A stretch of 64,000 nucleotides of DNA from Dyella lipolytica (GTDB taxonomy: Bacteria > Pseudomonadota > Gammaproteobacteria > Xanthomonadales > Rhodanobacteraceae). Position 1 is the stretch's first letter; every line of letters begins with the position of its first letter. The notes under the pieces were generated by a model that saw only the letters and a program-made list of their open reading frames with translations, was not told the origin of the DNA and did not search any database. The translations under genes and the position numbers were made by a program. The DNA lies in NCBI RefSeq assembly GCF_030160075.1, contig NZ_BSNQ01000001.1:80235-144234 (forward strand), in the 5' to 3' direction. Of this stretch, positions 33,967 to 43,894 are shown piece after piece.

Positions 33967-34542
33967 ATGGTAGAACAACGCATTCGCGACAACCGACGCG
34001 AGCTGGGCTACGTCCATCGCCATCTGGACCTGATGTATCAGCGACTGCCCTGGGGGCATCGTCTGGCAGACGGCCTGTTCATGGCTGCACAAGCACTAGC
34101 CGCAGGCAGTCTCGGCTATGGCCTGGGTTTGCTGTTGCACACCCAGCAGGCGTTCTGGGGTGCGCTCACCGCCATCGCCGTGACGCAACAGACGTATGTG
34201 GACACGCGCAAATCCTCGCTCGATCAGGTGATCGGCGCAGCGATCGGCGCCACCGTCGCACTGACCGGTGCTTACCTGGCGCAGGATAATTACCCCGTCT
34301 ACGCGCTGACGATGGCCGTGGCGATCGTGCTGTGCTGGTGCTTCAACGTCGGCAGCGCCGGCAAGCTCAGCGCCACCACTGTCACCATCGTGATGCTCGT
34401 GCCCCACGCGGGCCCCTTCTGGACCATCGCTCTCACTCGCCTGGGTGAAGTCACGCTGGGCATTGCCAGTGCGCTGCTAGTGACCCGGTTGGCGCATTGG
34501 CTGGAAGCGCGCCTGCTGGGTGATTCCACGTTGGATTCCTGA
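33967..34542 (+). CDS. FUSC-family membrane protein
   Basis: A 191-residue inner-membrane protein with about five transmembrane helices from residue 35 on. It matches the N-terminal membrane half of FUSC / aromatic acid exporter proteins (GALTAIAVTQQTYVDTRKSSLDQVIGA around residues 61-87, then a helical repeat). Full-length FUSC exporters are much longer; short forms like this are common and the gene shows no decay. GGGAGG precedes the ATG, and it starts 13 bp after uvrD, so it is probably co-transcribed. Substrate unknown. Confidence 0.78.
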   Translation: MVEQRIRDNRRELGYVHRHLDLMYQRLPWGHRLADGLFMAAQALAAGSLGYGLGLLLHTQQAFWGALTAIAVTQQTYVDTRKSSLDQVIGAAIGATVALTGAYLAQDNYPVYALTMAVAIVLCWCFNVGSAGKLSATTVTIVMLVPHAGPFWTIALTRLGEVTLGIASALLVTRLAHWLEARLLGDSTLDS

Positions 34543-34591
34543 GCCCCTACGCCGTCGCATGCGCCACGCCAACCACTAAGTTCCGCCCACC

Positions 34592-34606
34592 CGTAAAAAT
34601 TTTACG
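34592..34606. promoter_or_regulatory. AT-rich palindrome upstream of the kdp operon
   Basis: CGTAAAA-A-TTTTACG, a perfect 15-bp palindrome in otherwise GC-rich DNA, 100 bp upstream of the first small gene of the kdp cluster. It is the best local candidate for a KdpE or other regulator site. Enterobacterial KdpE sites are also T-rich but differ in detail, so this is tentative. Confidence 0.45.
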
Positions 34607-34693
34607 CGTTCTATACGCGGAGCGGCATTTTCGCTACCCGCTTCTTATGTCCGTGTCCTTAAAGTGCGCACCTGTACGACATTGAGTGCCTCC

Positions 34694-34786
34694 ATGGACG
34701 TTATCTATCTAATTTTCGGCTTCGTGCTGGCCGCGGCGACGCTTGGCTTCCTGCTGCTTTGCGACCGCCTCGGGCCACGCAGCTGA
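34694..34786 (+). CDS. 30-residue single-span membrane peptide at the head of kdp
   Basis: MDVIYLIFGFVLAAATLGFL followed by LLCDRLGPRS: one transmembrane helix and a short polar tail. It starts 43 bp before the kdpF start and is followed by it without a terminator. Similar tiny genes ahead of kdpF occur in other proteobacteria. A second KdpF-like subunit or a regulator of the complex is possible. The ribosome site is poor, so translation is likely but unproven. Confidence 0.6.
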   Translation: MDVIYLIFGFVLAAATLGFLLLCDRLGPRS

Positions 34787-34829
34787 CCGCGCGCGGCTAG
34801 GCCGCGACCTTCTTAACGGAGCGAATCCC

Positions 34830-34922
34830 ATGAACTTCTTCTACGGACTGGCCGCCGTGATCGCGGTGGCTTTGACGGTCTATTTGTGCGTGGCGCTGTT
34901 GAAACCGGAGTGGTTCGAATGA
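34830..34922 (+). CDS. kdpF: KdpF, small subunit of the potassium-transporting ATPase
   Basis: A 30-residue peptide with one transmembrane helix: MNFFYGLAAVIAVALTVYLC then [10 protein letters not shown]. The ending KPEWF (KPE-F/R) is the KdpF hallmark. KdpF stabilises the KdpABC complex in the inner membrane. Its TGA overlaps the ATG of kdpA (ATGA, 34919-34922), indicating translational coupling. A weak ribosome site ACGGAGCG precedes the ATG. Confidence 0.88.
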   Translation: MNFFYGLAAVIAVALTVYLCVALLKPEWFE

Positions 34923-36721
34923 CTGCCAACGATTTCATCCAGATAGGCATGTATCTGGTTGTCCTGCTGCTGCTCATCAAGCCGATGGGCCGTTACATGG
35001 CGCATGTATTTGCCGACGAACCTAACCGCATCACTCGCTTCGGCGGCGGTGTGGAGCGGGTGATCTACCGCGTTTGCGGCATCAAGTCCGACGAGGACAT
35101 GAGCTGGAAGCGTTATGCGGTCGCCATGCTCGCGTTCAATGTGTGCGGCATGCTGGCCGTCTACCTCTTCCAGCGCACGCAGCAATGGCTGCCCTTGAAT
35201 CCGCAGCATTTTCCTGCGCTGTCGCCGGATCTGTCGATCAACACCGCCATCAGCTTCATCACCAATACCAACTGGCAGGCTTATTCCGGCGAGTCGGCGA
35301 TGAGCTATCTGACCCAGATGGCCGCGTTGGCAGTGCAGAACTTTATGTCGGCAGCCACCGGCATTGCGGTGCTGATCGCCGTGGTGCGCGGCTTTGCGCG
35401 TAAAACGACCAAGGGCATTGGCAATTTCTGGGTCGATCTGACACGCACCACGCTGTACATCCTGATGCCGATCTCGTTCGTGCTGGCGATGCTGCTGGTA
35501 TCGCAAGGCGTCATTCAGAACCTGAAACCGTACGTGGACGTACCGGTGGTGCAAACCAGCACGTACGCCAACCCGGTGACCGATGCGGCCGGCAACCCCG
35601 TGAAGGATGCCCAAGGCAACCCTGAAACCAAGCCCACGCCGCTGACCACGCAGACCTTGCCGATGGGTCCGGCCGCTTCGCAGATTGCGATCAAGATGCT
35701 GGGCACCAACGGTGGCGGTTTCTTCGGTGCCAACTCGGCCCATCCGTATGAGAACCCGACACCGTTCTCCAATTTCCTGGAGATGCTGGCGATCTTCCTG
35801 ATCCCGGGCGGTTTGTGCATCACCTTTGGTGAGATGGTGGGCGATCGTCGCCAGGGCTGGGCGATTCTCGCCACGATGCTGGTGATCTTCATCCCGCTGA
35901 CCATCGGTGTGACCGCGGCCGAACAGGCCGGCAATCCGATCTTGCACTCCTTGTCGATCGACCAGCACGCCTCGGCGCTGCAGTCGGGCGGCAACATGGA
36001 AGGTAAGGAAACACGTTTCGGCGTCGCGGCGAGCAGCCTGTTCACGGCGATCACTACCGCTGCATCGTGCGGCGCGGTGAACAACATGCACGACTCGCTG
36101 ACTCCGCTCGGCGGCCTGGTGCCGATGTGGCTGATGCAGTTGGGCGAAGTGGTCTTCGGCGGCGTAGGTTCGGGCTTGTACGGCATGCTTGCCTTTGCGG
36201 TGGTGGCGGTGTTCATCGCCGGTCTGATGGTGGGCCGCACGCCGGAATACCTGGGCAAAAAGATCGAAGCCTACGAGATGAAGATGGCCAGCCTGGCCGT
36301 ACTGATTCCTTGCGCACTGGTGGTGATTTGCACAGCCATCGCAGTGATGACACCCGTTGCCACGGCAACGGTTGGCAATCCCGGTGCACATAGCTTCAGC
36401 GAGATCCTCTACACGGTGACCTCGGCCACCAATAACAACGGCAGCGCGTTCGGTGGCTTGTCGGCGAACATTCCGTTCTGGAATGTCATGTTGAGCGTGT
36501 GCATGTTCTGGGCGCGCTACACGCTGGCGATCGCGATGCTCGCGCTGGCCGGCTCGGTGGCTGCGAAGAAACATGTACCTGCCTCGGCCGGCACCTTGCC
36601 GACGCACACACCGCTGTTCGTGACCCTGCTCACCAGCGTGGTGATCATCGTCGGCGCACTGACCTTTCTGCCCGCCCTGGCGCTCGGCCCTATCGCCGAA
36701 TACCTGATGTCGGCGCACTGA
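34919..36721 (+). CDS. kdpA: Potassium-transporting ATPase, potassium-binding subunit A
   Basis: A 600-residue inner-membrane protein with ten helices and four selectivity-filter-like P-loops of the Trk/HKT/KdpA superfamily; [40 protein letters not shown] and [20 protein letters not shown] are the characteristic loops. It selects and passes K+ toward KdpB. The start is fixed by overlap with kdpF; the frame begins earlier (34886) but that stretch is kdpF in another frame. Length is normal for the family. Confidence 0.97.
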   Translation: MTANDFIQIGMYLVVLLLLIKPMGRYMAHVFADEPNRITRFGGGVERVIYRVCGIKSDEDMSWKRYAVAMLAFNVCGMLAVYLFQRTQQWLPLNPQHFPALSPDLSINTAISFITNTNWQAYSGESAMSYLTQMAALAVQNFMSAATGIAVLIAVVRGFARKTTKGIGNFWVDLTRTTLYILMPISFVLAMLLVSQGVIQNLKPYVDVPVVQTSTYANPVTDAAGNPVKDAQGNPETKPTPLTTQTLPMGPAASQIAIKMLGTNGGGFFGANSAHPYENPTPFSNFLEMLAIFLIPGGLCITFGEMVGDRRQGWAILATMLVIFIPLTIGVTAAEQAGNPILHSLSIDQHASALQSGGNMEGKETRFGVAASSLFTAITTAASCGAVNNMHDSLTPLGGLVPMWLMQLGEVVFGGVGSGLYGMLAFAVVAVFIAGLMVGRTPEYLGKKIEAYEMKMASLAVLIPCALVVICTAIAVMTPVATATVGNPGAHSFSEILYTVTSATNNNGSAFGGLSANIPFWNVMLSVCMFWARYTLAIAMLALAGSVAAKKHVPASAGTLPTHTPLFVTLLTSVVIIVGALTFLPALALGPIAEYLMSAH

Positions 36722-36741
36722 TTCATTCGGGATACGCATCC

Positions 36742-38814
36742 ATGACTTCGCATACGCACGCCGTAAGCAGCTTTGACCGCACCTTGATCTGGAAGGCGGT
36801 GGGAGATGCATTCCGCAAGCTCTCCCCGCGCTTGCAGTTCCGCAACCCGGTGATGTTCGTCGTATTCGTGTGCAGCGTGTTGACCACGCTGCTGTGGGTA
36901 CAGGCCATCGCAGGCCACGGTGAAGCACCCACCGGCTTCATCTTCTGGGTGAGCGTGTGGCTATGGTTCACACTGCTGTTCGCCAACTTCGCCGAAGCAT
37001 TGGCCGAAGGTCGCGGCAAGGCGCAAGCCGCCGCGCTGCGCAGTTCGCGCAAAGATGTGATCGCCAAGAAATTGGCCGAACCCAAGCGCGATGCCGCCAT
37101 TGTCTTTACGCCATCGAGTGAGCTGCGCAGCGGTCACTATGTGTTGGTGGAAGCGAATGAACAGATTCCCGGCGACGGCGAGGTCGTTGTTGGCGCTGCC
37201 AGCGTGGACGAAAGCGCCATCACGGGCGAGTCCGCACCGGTGATCCGCGAGTCGGGCGGCGATCGCAGCGCCGTCACCGGCGGCACGCGCGTGCTGTCGG
37301 ATTGGCTGGTGGTGCAGATCACGCGCAACCCTGGCGAAAGTTTTCTGGATCGCATGATCGCGATGGTGGAAGGCGCCTCGCGCCGCAAGACACCGAACGA
37401 GATCGCGCTGACCATTCTGCTGGCCAAGTTCACGCTGATCTTCCTGTTGGCCTGCGCCACGCTGTTGCCTTACTCCATCTACAGCGTGCAGGTGGCCGGC
37501 AAAGGCAACCCGATCACGCTGACCGTGCTGATCGCGCTGCTCGTCTGCCTGATTCCCACCACCATCGGCGCCTTGCTTTCCGCTATCGGTATCGCCGGCA
37601 TGGATCGCATGATCCGCGCCAACGTGATCGCCACGTCGGGCCGCGCAGTGGAAGCCGCCGGCGATGTCGATGTGTTGCTGCTCGACAAGACCGGCACCAT
37701 CACGCTAGGCAACCGCCAAGCCGTAGCCTTCCATCCCGCACCGGGTATTGAAGAGCGCAGCCTCGCTGATACCGCACAACTTGCTTCGCTAGCCGACGAA
37801 ACGCCGGAAGGTCGCAGCGTCGTGGTGCTCGCAAAAGAACGTTTCGGCCTGCGCGAACGCGAGTTGGAATCGCTGCACGCCGAGTTCGTACCGTTCACCG
37901 CGCAGACGCGCATGAGCGGTGTGGACATGGGCGAGCGCCGCATCCGCAAGGGTGCGCTGGATTCGGTGGAGCGCTATCTCGACAGCCTCGGCAGTCACCT
38001 GCCGCCCGCCGTGAAGCGCATGGCCGAAGACATCGCACGCCGCGGCGCCACGCCGCTGATCGTGACCGAAGGCGATCGCGCCCTGGGTGTGATCGAACTG
38101 AAGGACATCGTGAAGGGCGGCATCAAGGAACGCTTCGCGGAGATGCGCCGCATGGGCATCAAGACCGTGATGGTGACGGGCGACAATCCGCTCACCGCGG
38201 CGGCGATCGCTGCCGAAGCAGGCGTGGATGATTTTCTCGCCGAAGCCACACCGGAAGCCAAGCTCAAGCTGATCCGCTCCATGCAGGCCGAGAGCCGCCT
38301 GGTGGCGATGTGCGGCGACGGCACCAACGACGCGCCGGCACTGGCGCAGGCCGACGTGGCGGTAGCGATGAACACCGGCACGCAGGCGGCGAAAGAAGCC
38401 GGCAATATGGTGGATCTCGATTCCAACCCCACCAAGCTGATCGAAGTGGTGGAGATCGGCAAGCAGATGCTGATTACGCGCGGTTCGCTGACCACGTTCT
38501 CGATCGCCAACGACGTCGCCAAATACTTCGCGATCATTCCCGCGGCATTCGCTACCACGTATCCGGCGCTGAACACGCTGAACGTGATGCGCTTGTCGAC
38601 GCCGCAGAGCGCGATTCTGTCGGCGGTGATCTTCAACGCGCTGATCATCATTTTCCTGATTCCGCTGGCGCTGAAGGGCGTGAAATATCGCCCGCTGGGC
38701 GCCGGCCATCTGCTGCGCCGCAATCTACTGATTTATGGCCTGGGCGGCGTGATCGTGCCGTTCATCGGTATCAAGCTCATCGACATGCTGCTCGTCCTGT
38801 TGGGACTCGCCTGA
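36742..38814 (+). CDS. kdpB: Potassium-transporting P-type ATPase, subunit B
   Basis: The 690-residue catalytic subunit. The TGES actuator motif is at 161-164; the phosphorylated Asp is residue 315 in [12 protein letters not shown]. The ATP site includes [11 protein letters not shown], and the hinge is [17 protein letters not shown]. Transmembrane helices flank these domains. The start at 36742, 20 bp after kdpA, gives the normal N-terminus. Together with KdpA, C and F it forms the high-affinity K+ pump induced at low K+ or high osmolarity. Confidence 0.97.
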   Translation: MTSHTHAVSSFDRTLIWKAVGDAFRKLSPRLQFRNPVMFVVFVCSVLTTLLWVQAIAGHGEAPTGFIFWVSVWLWFTLLFANFAEALAEGRGKAQAAALRSSRKDVIAKKLAEPKRDAAIVFTPSSELRSGHYVLVEANEQIPGDGEVVVGAASVDESAITGESAPVIRESGGDRSAVTGGTRVLSDWLVVQITRNPGESFLDRMIAMVEGASRRKTPNEIALTILLAKFTLIFLLACATLLPYSIYSVQVAGKGNPITLTVLIALLVCLIPTTIGALLSAIGIAGMDRMIRANVIATSGRAVEAAGDVDVLLLDKTGTITLGNRQAVAFHPAPGIEERSLADTAQLASLADETPEGRSVVVLAKERFGLRERELESLHAEFVPFTAQTRMSGVDMGERRIRKGALDSVERYLDSLGSHLPPAVKRMAEDIARRGATPLIVTEGDRALGVIELKDIVKGGIKERFAEMRRMGIKTVMVTGDNPLTAAAIAAEAGVDDFLAEATPEAKLKLIRSMQAESRLVAMCGDGTNDAPALAQADVAVAMNTGTQAAKEAGNMVDLDSNPTKLIEVVEIGKQMLITRGSLTTFSIANDVAKYFAIIPAAFATTYPALNTLNVMRLSTPQSAILSAVIFNALIIIFLIPLALKGVKYRPLGAGHLLRRNLLIYGLGGVIVPFIGIKLIDMLLVLLGLA

Positions 38815-38824
38815 GGAAACCGTT

Positions 38825-39028
38825 ATGCATACCCTGAAACTGTCCGTATCGCTGCCCGATGTTGATCACCCGCAAATGGAATTACGTGTCTCGTCTAATG
38901 ATTCCGACTGCGACGTGGTGATAGAACTACCGGTACGCGGCCAGTCCAGGGGGAACGTCAGCCCGGCGCCCGATAAGCCGATGACGCCAGAAGACGAATA
39001 CGTGCTCGGCGGTTACGCCGGCATCTGA
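38825..39028 (+). CDS. Small hypothetical protein between kdpB and the barrel gene
   Basis: A 67-residue soluble, acidic protein with no signal peptide or membrane segment (MHTLKLSVSLPDVDHPQMEL to DEYVLGGYAGI). The first 45 residues look like a small beta-structure; the tail is Pro/Asp-rich. A good ribosome site (GAGGAAACC) precedes the ATG, 10 bp after kdpB, so it is a real operon member. I recognise no family. Confidence 0.6.
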   Translation: MHTLKLSVSLPDVDHPQMELRVSSNDSDCDVVIELPVRGQSRGNVSPAPDKPMTPEDEYVLGGYAGI

Positions 39029-39095
39029 CCCCAAGAAATTCGGTGTCGCTACTGGGCGATACCGGCCCAGTCATGACCCCGTTTGAGAGGAATGT

Positions 39096-40568
39096 ATGTA
39101 TTTCAAGAAGGCTCTAGTCACGTCGATCCTGCTGGCTGTCGCGCCGGTGTCGCAGGTGTTGGCGCAATCGACCGACGTCAGCAACATGCCGGCGAGCGGC
39201 AGTCTGCCGGCCGCGCCCGTCGTGACCGCAAGCAGCGATTGCAGCAATGGGTTCTTCTCGCGCCTGGTAGCCGCCTATCGTGAGGATGCGCAGCCGGCCG
39301 ATCCGAATGCGCCCTCCCCTGCGCGCCGCGCGATGGATGCGCCGTTCGATTCCCCGCCGTTCCCGAATTCGGAGTGGCAGATGGGCGGCGTCGCTGCGCC
39401 GATCGGCGTGCCGGATACCAACTCGACGTATCCGTTGGAGAAAGCACTGGGCTGCACGAAGGTCGGCCAATGGATGCAGCGCAACCGGATCGAGATTTTC
39501 GGCTGGATCAATCCGTCGGCCAACTACAGCTCCTCCAACTTCACCAACTTCCCGCTTTCTTATGCGACGCGACCGAACCGTGTTGAGTTCGACCAATTGG
39601 TCACCAACATCACGCGCGTCGAAGATACCGTCCAGACCGATCATCTCGACTGGGGCTTCAACATCTCCAACCTGTGGGGTTACGACTACCACTACACCAT
39701 CACCAAAGGTATTTTCAGCAACCAGTTGCTGAACAATCCTGCGCCGGGCCAGCCACTCAACGGCAAAATTTATGGCGACGACCCGATGCTGTTCTACTAC
39801 GACCTGTATATCCCCTGGGTCGCCCAGGGCATGGTCGTGCGCGTGGGTCGTTGGCTGTCGCTGCCGGACATCGAAGCGCAGTTTGCACCCGAAAACTACC
39901 TGCTTACCCACTCGATTCTGTACACGGTCGACCCGTATACCCAGACGGGCGTGATGACTACCACCAAGCTCAGCAGTCAGTGGACTTTCCAGCTTGGCAT
40001 CAACGCCAGCAATGACACTGCTCCTTGGAATGCATCCGCGAAGCCCTCGCTGCAGACCTGCGTGCGCTGGGTGTCGGCCGATAACAACGACATGTTTTAC
40101 CCCTGCGTGAATAACTGGAACAAGTCCGACTACAACTACAACAACGTGCAGATGTATGTGGCGACCTGGGGTCACCGCTTCAGCAAGCGCGTGCATATGC
40201 TTACCGAGGCCTATCGGATGTACGGCCGCAACATTCCCGGCTTCGGTCCGGGTTGGACCCGTGAAGCTGCTTCATCGCTGCCCGGCACGGCGGGAGAGTT
40301 CGGCATCGTCAACTATTTCAACGTCGAACTCGATCCGAGCAACATGATTTCCTTCCGCAACGAGTTCTACAACGACGAAAGGGGACAACGCACCGGTTAT
40401 GCGACGCGCTACAGCAGCCATACGCTCGGCCTGACGCATTGGGTTTCGCAGGATCTGGAGATTCGCCCGGAACTGCGCTACGAGCGTTCGTATGACTTGT
40501 CTGCGTACGACTCGGGCAAGAAGAACTATCAGGTTGCCGCGTTGCTCGACGCGATCATCCATTACTGA
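39096..40568 (+). CDS. Outer-membrane beta-barrel protein embedded in the kdp operon
   Basis: A 490-residue protein with a signal peptide ([20 protein letters not shown], cleavage near VLAQ), a Pro/Ser-rich stretch to about residue 110, then amphipathic strands with many Tyr/Trp/Asn and a C-terminal aromatic residue (ALLDAIIHY). It resembles the BBP2 / OmpL-like porin group ([37 protein letters not shown]). GAGAGG lies 5 bp before the ATG. It stands between kdpB and kdpC, 10 bp before kdpC, so it must be co-transcribed. It may form the outer-membrane pore for K+; that is inference. Confidence 0.75.
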   Translation: MYFKKALVTSILLAVAPVSQVLAQSTDVSNMPASGSLPAAPVVTASSDCSNGFFSRLVAAYREDAQPADPNAPSPARRAMDAPFDSPPFPNSEWQMGGVAAPIGVPDTNSTYPLEKALGCTKVGQWMQRNRIEIFGWINPSANYSSSNFTNFPLSYATRPNRVEFDQLVTNITRVEDTVQTDHLDWGFNISNLWGYDYHYTITKGIFSNQLLNNPAPGQPLNGKIYGDDPMLFYYDLYIPWVAQGMVVRVGRWLSLPDIEAQFAPENYLLTHSILYTVDPYTQTGVMTTTKLSSQWTFQLGINASNDTAPWNASAKPSLQTCVRWVSADNNDMFYPCVNNWNKSDYNYNNVQMYVATWGHRFSKRVHMLTEAYRMYGRNIPGFGPGWTREAASSLPGTAGEFGIVNYFNVELDPSNMISFRNEFYNDERGQRTGYATRYSSHTLGLTHWVSQDLEIRPELRYERSYDLSAYDSGKKNYQVAALLDAIIHY

Positions 40569-40578
40569 GGTAATCACT

Positions 40579-41157
40579 ATGGGCCGGTTGATACGTAATG
40601 CACTAATGATGTTGCTGGTGATGACCGTGATCACCGGCCTGGTTTATCCGCTGGTAGCCACCGGCGTGGCGCAGGTGCTGTTTCCGCACCAGGCCAACGG
40701 CAGTCTGGTGGAACGCGACGGCAAGCCGATCGGCTCCGAGCTGATCGGCCAGTCCTTCACCGATCCCAAGTATTTCTGGGGTCGGCCGTCGGCCACCACG
40801 CCGCAGCCGTATAACGGCACGGGTTCGAACGGCTCCAACCAGGGCCCGAGCAACCCGGCCCTGCACGATGCCGTGCAGCAGCGCATCGATGCGCTGCATG
40901 CAGCCGATCCGGGTAACACGGCACCTGTGCCGGCGGACCTGGTCACTGCCTCGGGCAGCGGTTTGGATCCGGAAATCACCCCGGCGGCGGCGCAGTACCA
41001 GATAGCGCGTGTGGCGCGCGTGCGCAACGTAAGCGTCGATCAGGTCCAAAAGCTGGTGACGCAGGCTACGCAGGGACGCCAGCTGGGTTTGCTCGGCGAA
41101 CCGCGCGTGAATGTGTTGCAGTTGAATCTCGCGCTGGACGGGCTGCAGCAGCGTTGA
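40579..41157 (+). CDS. kdpC: Potassium-transporting ATPase, subunit C
   Basis: A 192-residue protein with one N-terminal transmembrane helix (about 8-30) and a periplasmic domain. Family motifs are [59 protein letters not shown] and [18 protein letters not shown]. KdpC assists K+ binding by the complex. The frame extends upstream into the barrel gene; ATG 40579 is the family start. Confidence 0.97.
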   Translation: MGRLIRNALMMLLVMTVITGLVYPLVATGVAQVLFPHQANGSLVERDGKPIGSELIGQSFTDPKYFWGRPSATTPQPYNGTGSNGSNQGPSNPALHDAVQQRIDALHAADPGNTAPVPADLVTASGSGLDPEITPAAAQYQIARVARVRNVSVDQVQKLVTQATQGRQLGLLGEPRVNVLQLNLALDGLQQR

Positions 41158-41168
41158 TCATGCGAGAA

Positions 41169-41195
41169 CTTCCTCTCCCTTTCCGGGAGAGGAAG
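41169..41195. repeat. Mini-version of the dispersed repeat: hairpin between kdpC and kdpD
   Basis: CTTCCTCTCCC (41169-41179), five bases, GGGAGAGGAAG (41185-41195): a perfect 11-bp stem with the same CCTCTCCC/GGGAGAGG core as the hairpins that end copies A-D. In the kdp mRNA it lies between kdpC and kdpD and could lower kdpDE expression or protect upstream mRNA. Confidence 0.65.
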
Positions 41196-41233
41196 ACTAA
41201 GATGCGCAGAATCGGTTTCCGCATGGTTCCCTA

Positions 41234-43894
41234 ATGACCGAAACGTCCCGTGACGCACGCGCCGATGCCCTGCTCGATGTCGTGCAGGAAGACAGCAGCC
41301 GACGCCTCAAGATTTTCCTGGGTGCCGCACCTGGCGTAGGCAAGACCTACGCCATGCTTTCCGCCGCGCGCGAACTGAAGCGACAGGGCGTGGATGTCGT
41401 GGTGGGGCTGGTGGAGACACACGGCCGTGCCGAAACCGCCGCCCTGCTCGAAGGGCTCGAGGTCTTGCCGCGGCTCACACTGAATTATCAGGGTCGCGAA
41501 TTCACGGAATTCGATGTGGATGGCGCGTTGGCGCGTCGTCCCGACATTCTGCTGGTCGATGAACTCGCGCATCGCAATGTTCCCGGCGCTCGCCACGAAC
41601 GTCGCTGGCAGGACATCGCCGAACTGCTCGAAGCCGGCATCGAGGTCTATACCGCGCTCAACGTGCAACACCTGGAAAGTCTCAACGATCAGGTGCGGCG
41701 CATCACCGGCATCACGGTGCGCGAAACCGTGCCGGATGCTTTTCTCGACCGCGCACGTGACATCGTGCTGGTCGACCTTCCGCCGCGCGAGCTGATCGGG
41801 CGTTTGCGACAAGGCAAGGTCTACGTGCCGGAAACGGCGGCGGCCGCGCTCGACGCGTTCTTTTCGCCGACCAACCTCGGTGCACTGCGCGAGTTGGCGG
41901 TAGATACCGTCGCCGGACACGTCGACAGCGATCTGCGCGAACACATGCTGGCGCGCGGCGGCGCCATGCCCGTACGGCGGCGCGTGATGGCTGCCATCGA
42001 TGGCCATGCGCAAAGCGAATATCTGGTACGCGTCGCGCGCCGCATCGCGGAACGACGCGGCGCGCCGTGGAGCGTGGTGTTCGTCGACACGGGCGCTACG
42101 TTGGACAACGCGCGACGCGAGCGAGTCGACACCGCGATGCGCCTGGCGCGCCGGCTCGGCGGCGATGCCATGGTGCTGCGCGGCCACGCGATTGCCGAAG
42201 AATTATTGCTGCATGCCGATCGCGAAGGCGTGGGCCAGATCATTCTCGGTCGCACGCGCGAGCGCCTGCTGGCGCGCATGGTCGGCCGCTCGCTCACTCA
42301 GCAACTGCTGCGCCGCGGTGCTCATCTCGAACTGACCATCATCGCCACGCCGACGGAGCGCGCGCAAGCGCGACGTCGCCTGCGCCTGATGCCTGCACGT
42401 GGACGCCGCGACGAATATATCTTCGCCACCGTGGTCACGGCGCTGGCCATCGGACTCGCGTTTATCGCCGACCGCTATCTGTCGGTGGCCAACCTCGCGC
42501 TGATCTTCCTCACCGGTGTGATGACCGTAGCGGTGCGCACGCGCATGACGGTGGCGGTGTATACCGCGTTGCTGTGTTTTGTCGGCTACAACTTCTTCTT
42601 TGCGCCGCCGCGCTACACGCTGGCCATTTCCAATACGGACGACGTACTCGCGGTCACGCTGTTCCTGGCGGTGGCGCTGATTTGCAGCCGGTTGGCGACA
42701 CGACTCGCCAGCCAGGTGGAATCCCTGCGTTCCGCGCACGATTACTCGCACGCCCTGCTGTCGCTCGGGCAGCGGTTGTCGGCCAGCGCCGATGCGGACG
42801 GTGTCCGCGAAGTCGGTGCCGCCGCTTTGGCTCACGGCCTGCGATGCGATGCGGCGATTCTGGCGCGCGATGTAGAACATCATTTGCAGGTCGCCGCGAA
42901 CAGCTCGCGGGAGCTGACGATGACGACACAGGATCTCGCCGCCGCGGAATGGTGCGAGCAGCATTCCGAACCGGCAGGTCGCTTTACCGACACGCTCAAT
43001 GCCGCGCGCTGTTGGATGTTGCCGCTGGGTGGTGACGACCATCGCCTCGGTGTAGCGGCGCTACGCTTCGAAAATGGCCACGCGCCGGACACCGAACGGC
43101 GCAGCCTGGCGTTGGCGATGGTGCAGGATATCGGTCAGGCACTGGAACGCGCGCGCCTCGCTTCGGAGCTGGAAGGTGCACGCGTGCAAGGCGAAACCGA
43201 ACGCTTGCGCAACGCCCTACTCTCGTCCGTCTCGCACGATCTGCGCTCGCCGCTCGCATCGATGATCGGCTCGGCCGGCACCTTGTCCAGTTACTGGGAA
43301 CAGCTGCCCGTCGACGAGCGCCAGGAACTGCTCGGCGCGATTCTCGGCGAAGGCCAGCGCCTCGACCGCTACATCCAGAACCTGCTCGATATGACCCGGT
43401 TGGGCCATGGCACGCTCAAGCTCAACCGCGACTGGACGGATGCTGCCGAGATCGTGGCTTCCGCCGTCACACGATTGCGCAAACTGTTTCCGGATTTGCG
43501 CGTGGATTCCATGCTGCCCCACGAGACCGTGCTGCTGTTCGTGCATCCCGCGCTGATCGAACAAGCGTTGTTCAATATTCTGGAGAATGCCGCGCGCTTT
43601 TCACCGCCCGGTGAAGCAGTGCGCGTGATGGTACGCGAGGCGGGCGATCGGTTGTTTATCGACGTGATCGACCGCGGCCCGGGCATTCCCGAAGAAGAAC
43701 GCGCCCGCATCTTCGATATGTTCTATTCCGTTTCGCGCGGCGACCGCGCGCCGCAAGGCACCGGGCTGGGGCTGGCGATCTGCCGCGGCATGATCGGCGC
43801 GCACGGCGGCAGCGTGGAAGCCTTGCCCGGCGAAGGCGTTGGGACCACCATCCGCATCAGCCTGCCCTTGCCCACCACGCCACCTACGCCATGA
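41234..43894 (+). CDS. kdpD: Osmosensitive K+ channel histidine kinase
   Basis: An 886-residue sensor kinase. The N-terminal KdpD domain (about 20-230) has Walker A GAAPGVGKT (30-38) and LVDELAHRNVPG; a Usp-like domain follows (about 250-375); four transmembrane helices (DUF4118) lie at about 395-495; a GAF-like domain comes next. The HisKA domain carries His 668 in SVSHDLRSPL, and the HATPase domain has ILENAARFSP and GTGLGLAICRGMIGAHGG. It responds to low K+ and turgor and phosphorylates KdpE. It ends with a 4-bp ATGA overlap with kdpE. Confidence 0.97.
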   Translation: MTETSRDARADALLDVVQEDSSRRLKIFLGAAPGVGKTYAMLSAARELKRQGVDVVVGLVETHGRAETAALLEGLEVLPRLTLNYQGREFTEFDVDGALARRPDILLVDELAHRNVPGARHERRWQDIAELLEAGIEVYTALNVQHLESLNDQVRRITGITVRETVPDAFLDRARDIVLVDLPPRELIGRLRQGKVYVPETAAAALDAFFSPTNLGALRELAVDTVAGHVDSDLREHMLARGGAMPVRRRVMAAIDGHAQSEYLVRVARRIAERRGAPWSVVFVDTGATLDNARRERVDTAMRLARRLGGDAMVLRGHAIAEELLLHADREGVGQIILGRTRERLLARMVGRSLTQQLLRRGAHLELTIIATPTERAQARRRLRLMPARGRRDEYIFATVVTALAIGLAFIADRYLSVANLALIFLTGVMTVAVRTRMTVAVYTALLCFVGYNFFFAPPRYTLAISNTDDVLAVTLFLAVALICSRLATRLASQVESLRSAHDYSHALLSLGQRLSASADADGVREVGAAALAHGLRCDAAILARDVEHHLQVAANSSRELTMTTQDLAAAEWCEQHSEPAGRFTDTLNAARCWMLPLGGDDHRLGVAALRFENGHAPDTERRSLALAMVQDIGQALERARLASELEGARVQGETERLRNALLSSVSHDLRSPLASMIGSAGTLSSYWEQLPVDERQELLGAILGEGQRLDRYIQNLLDMTRLGHGTLKLNRDWTDAAEIVASAVTRLRKLFPDLRVDSMLPHETVLLFVHPALIEQALFNILENAARFSPPGEAVRVMVREAGDRLFIDVIDRGPGIPEEERARIFDMFYSVSRGDRAPQGTGLGLAICRGMIGAHGGSVEALPGEGVGTTIRISLPLPTTPPTP

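Noticed and set aside
34880..36928. A 682-codon open frame on the minus strand opposite kdpA
   Set aside because: kdpA is unmistakable on the plus strand. The antisense product is Arg/His/Gln-rich low complexity.
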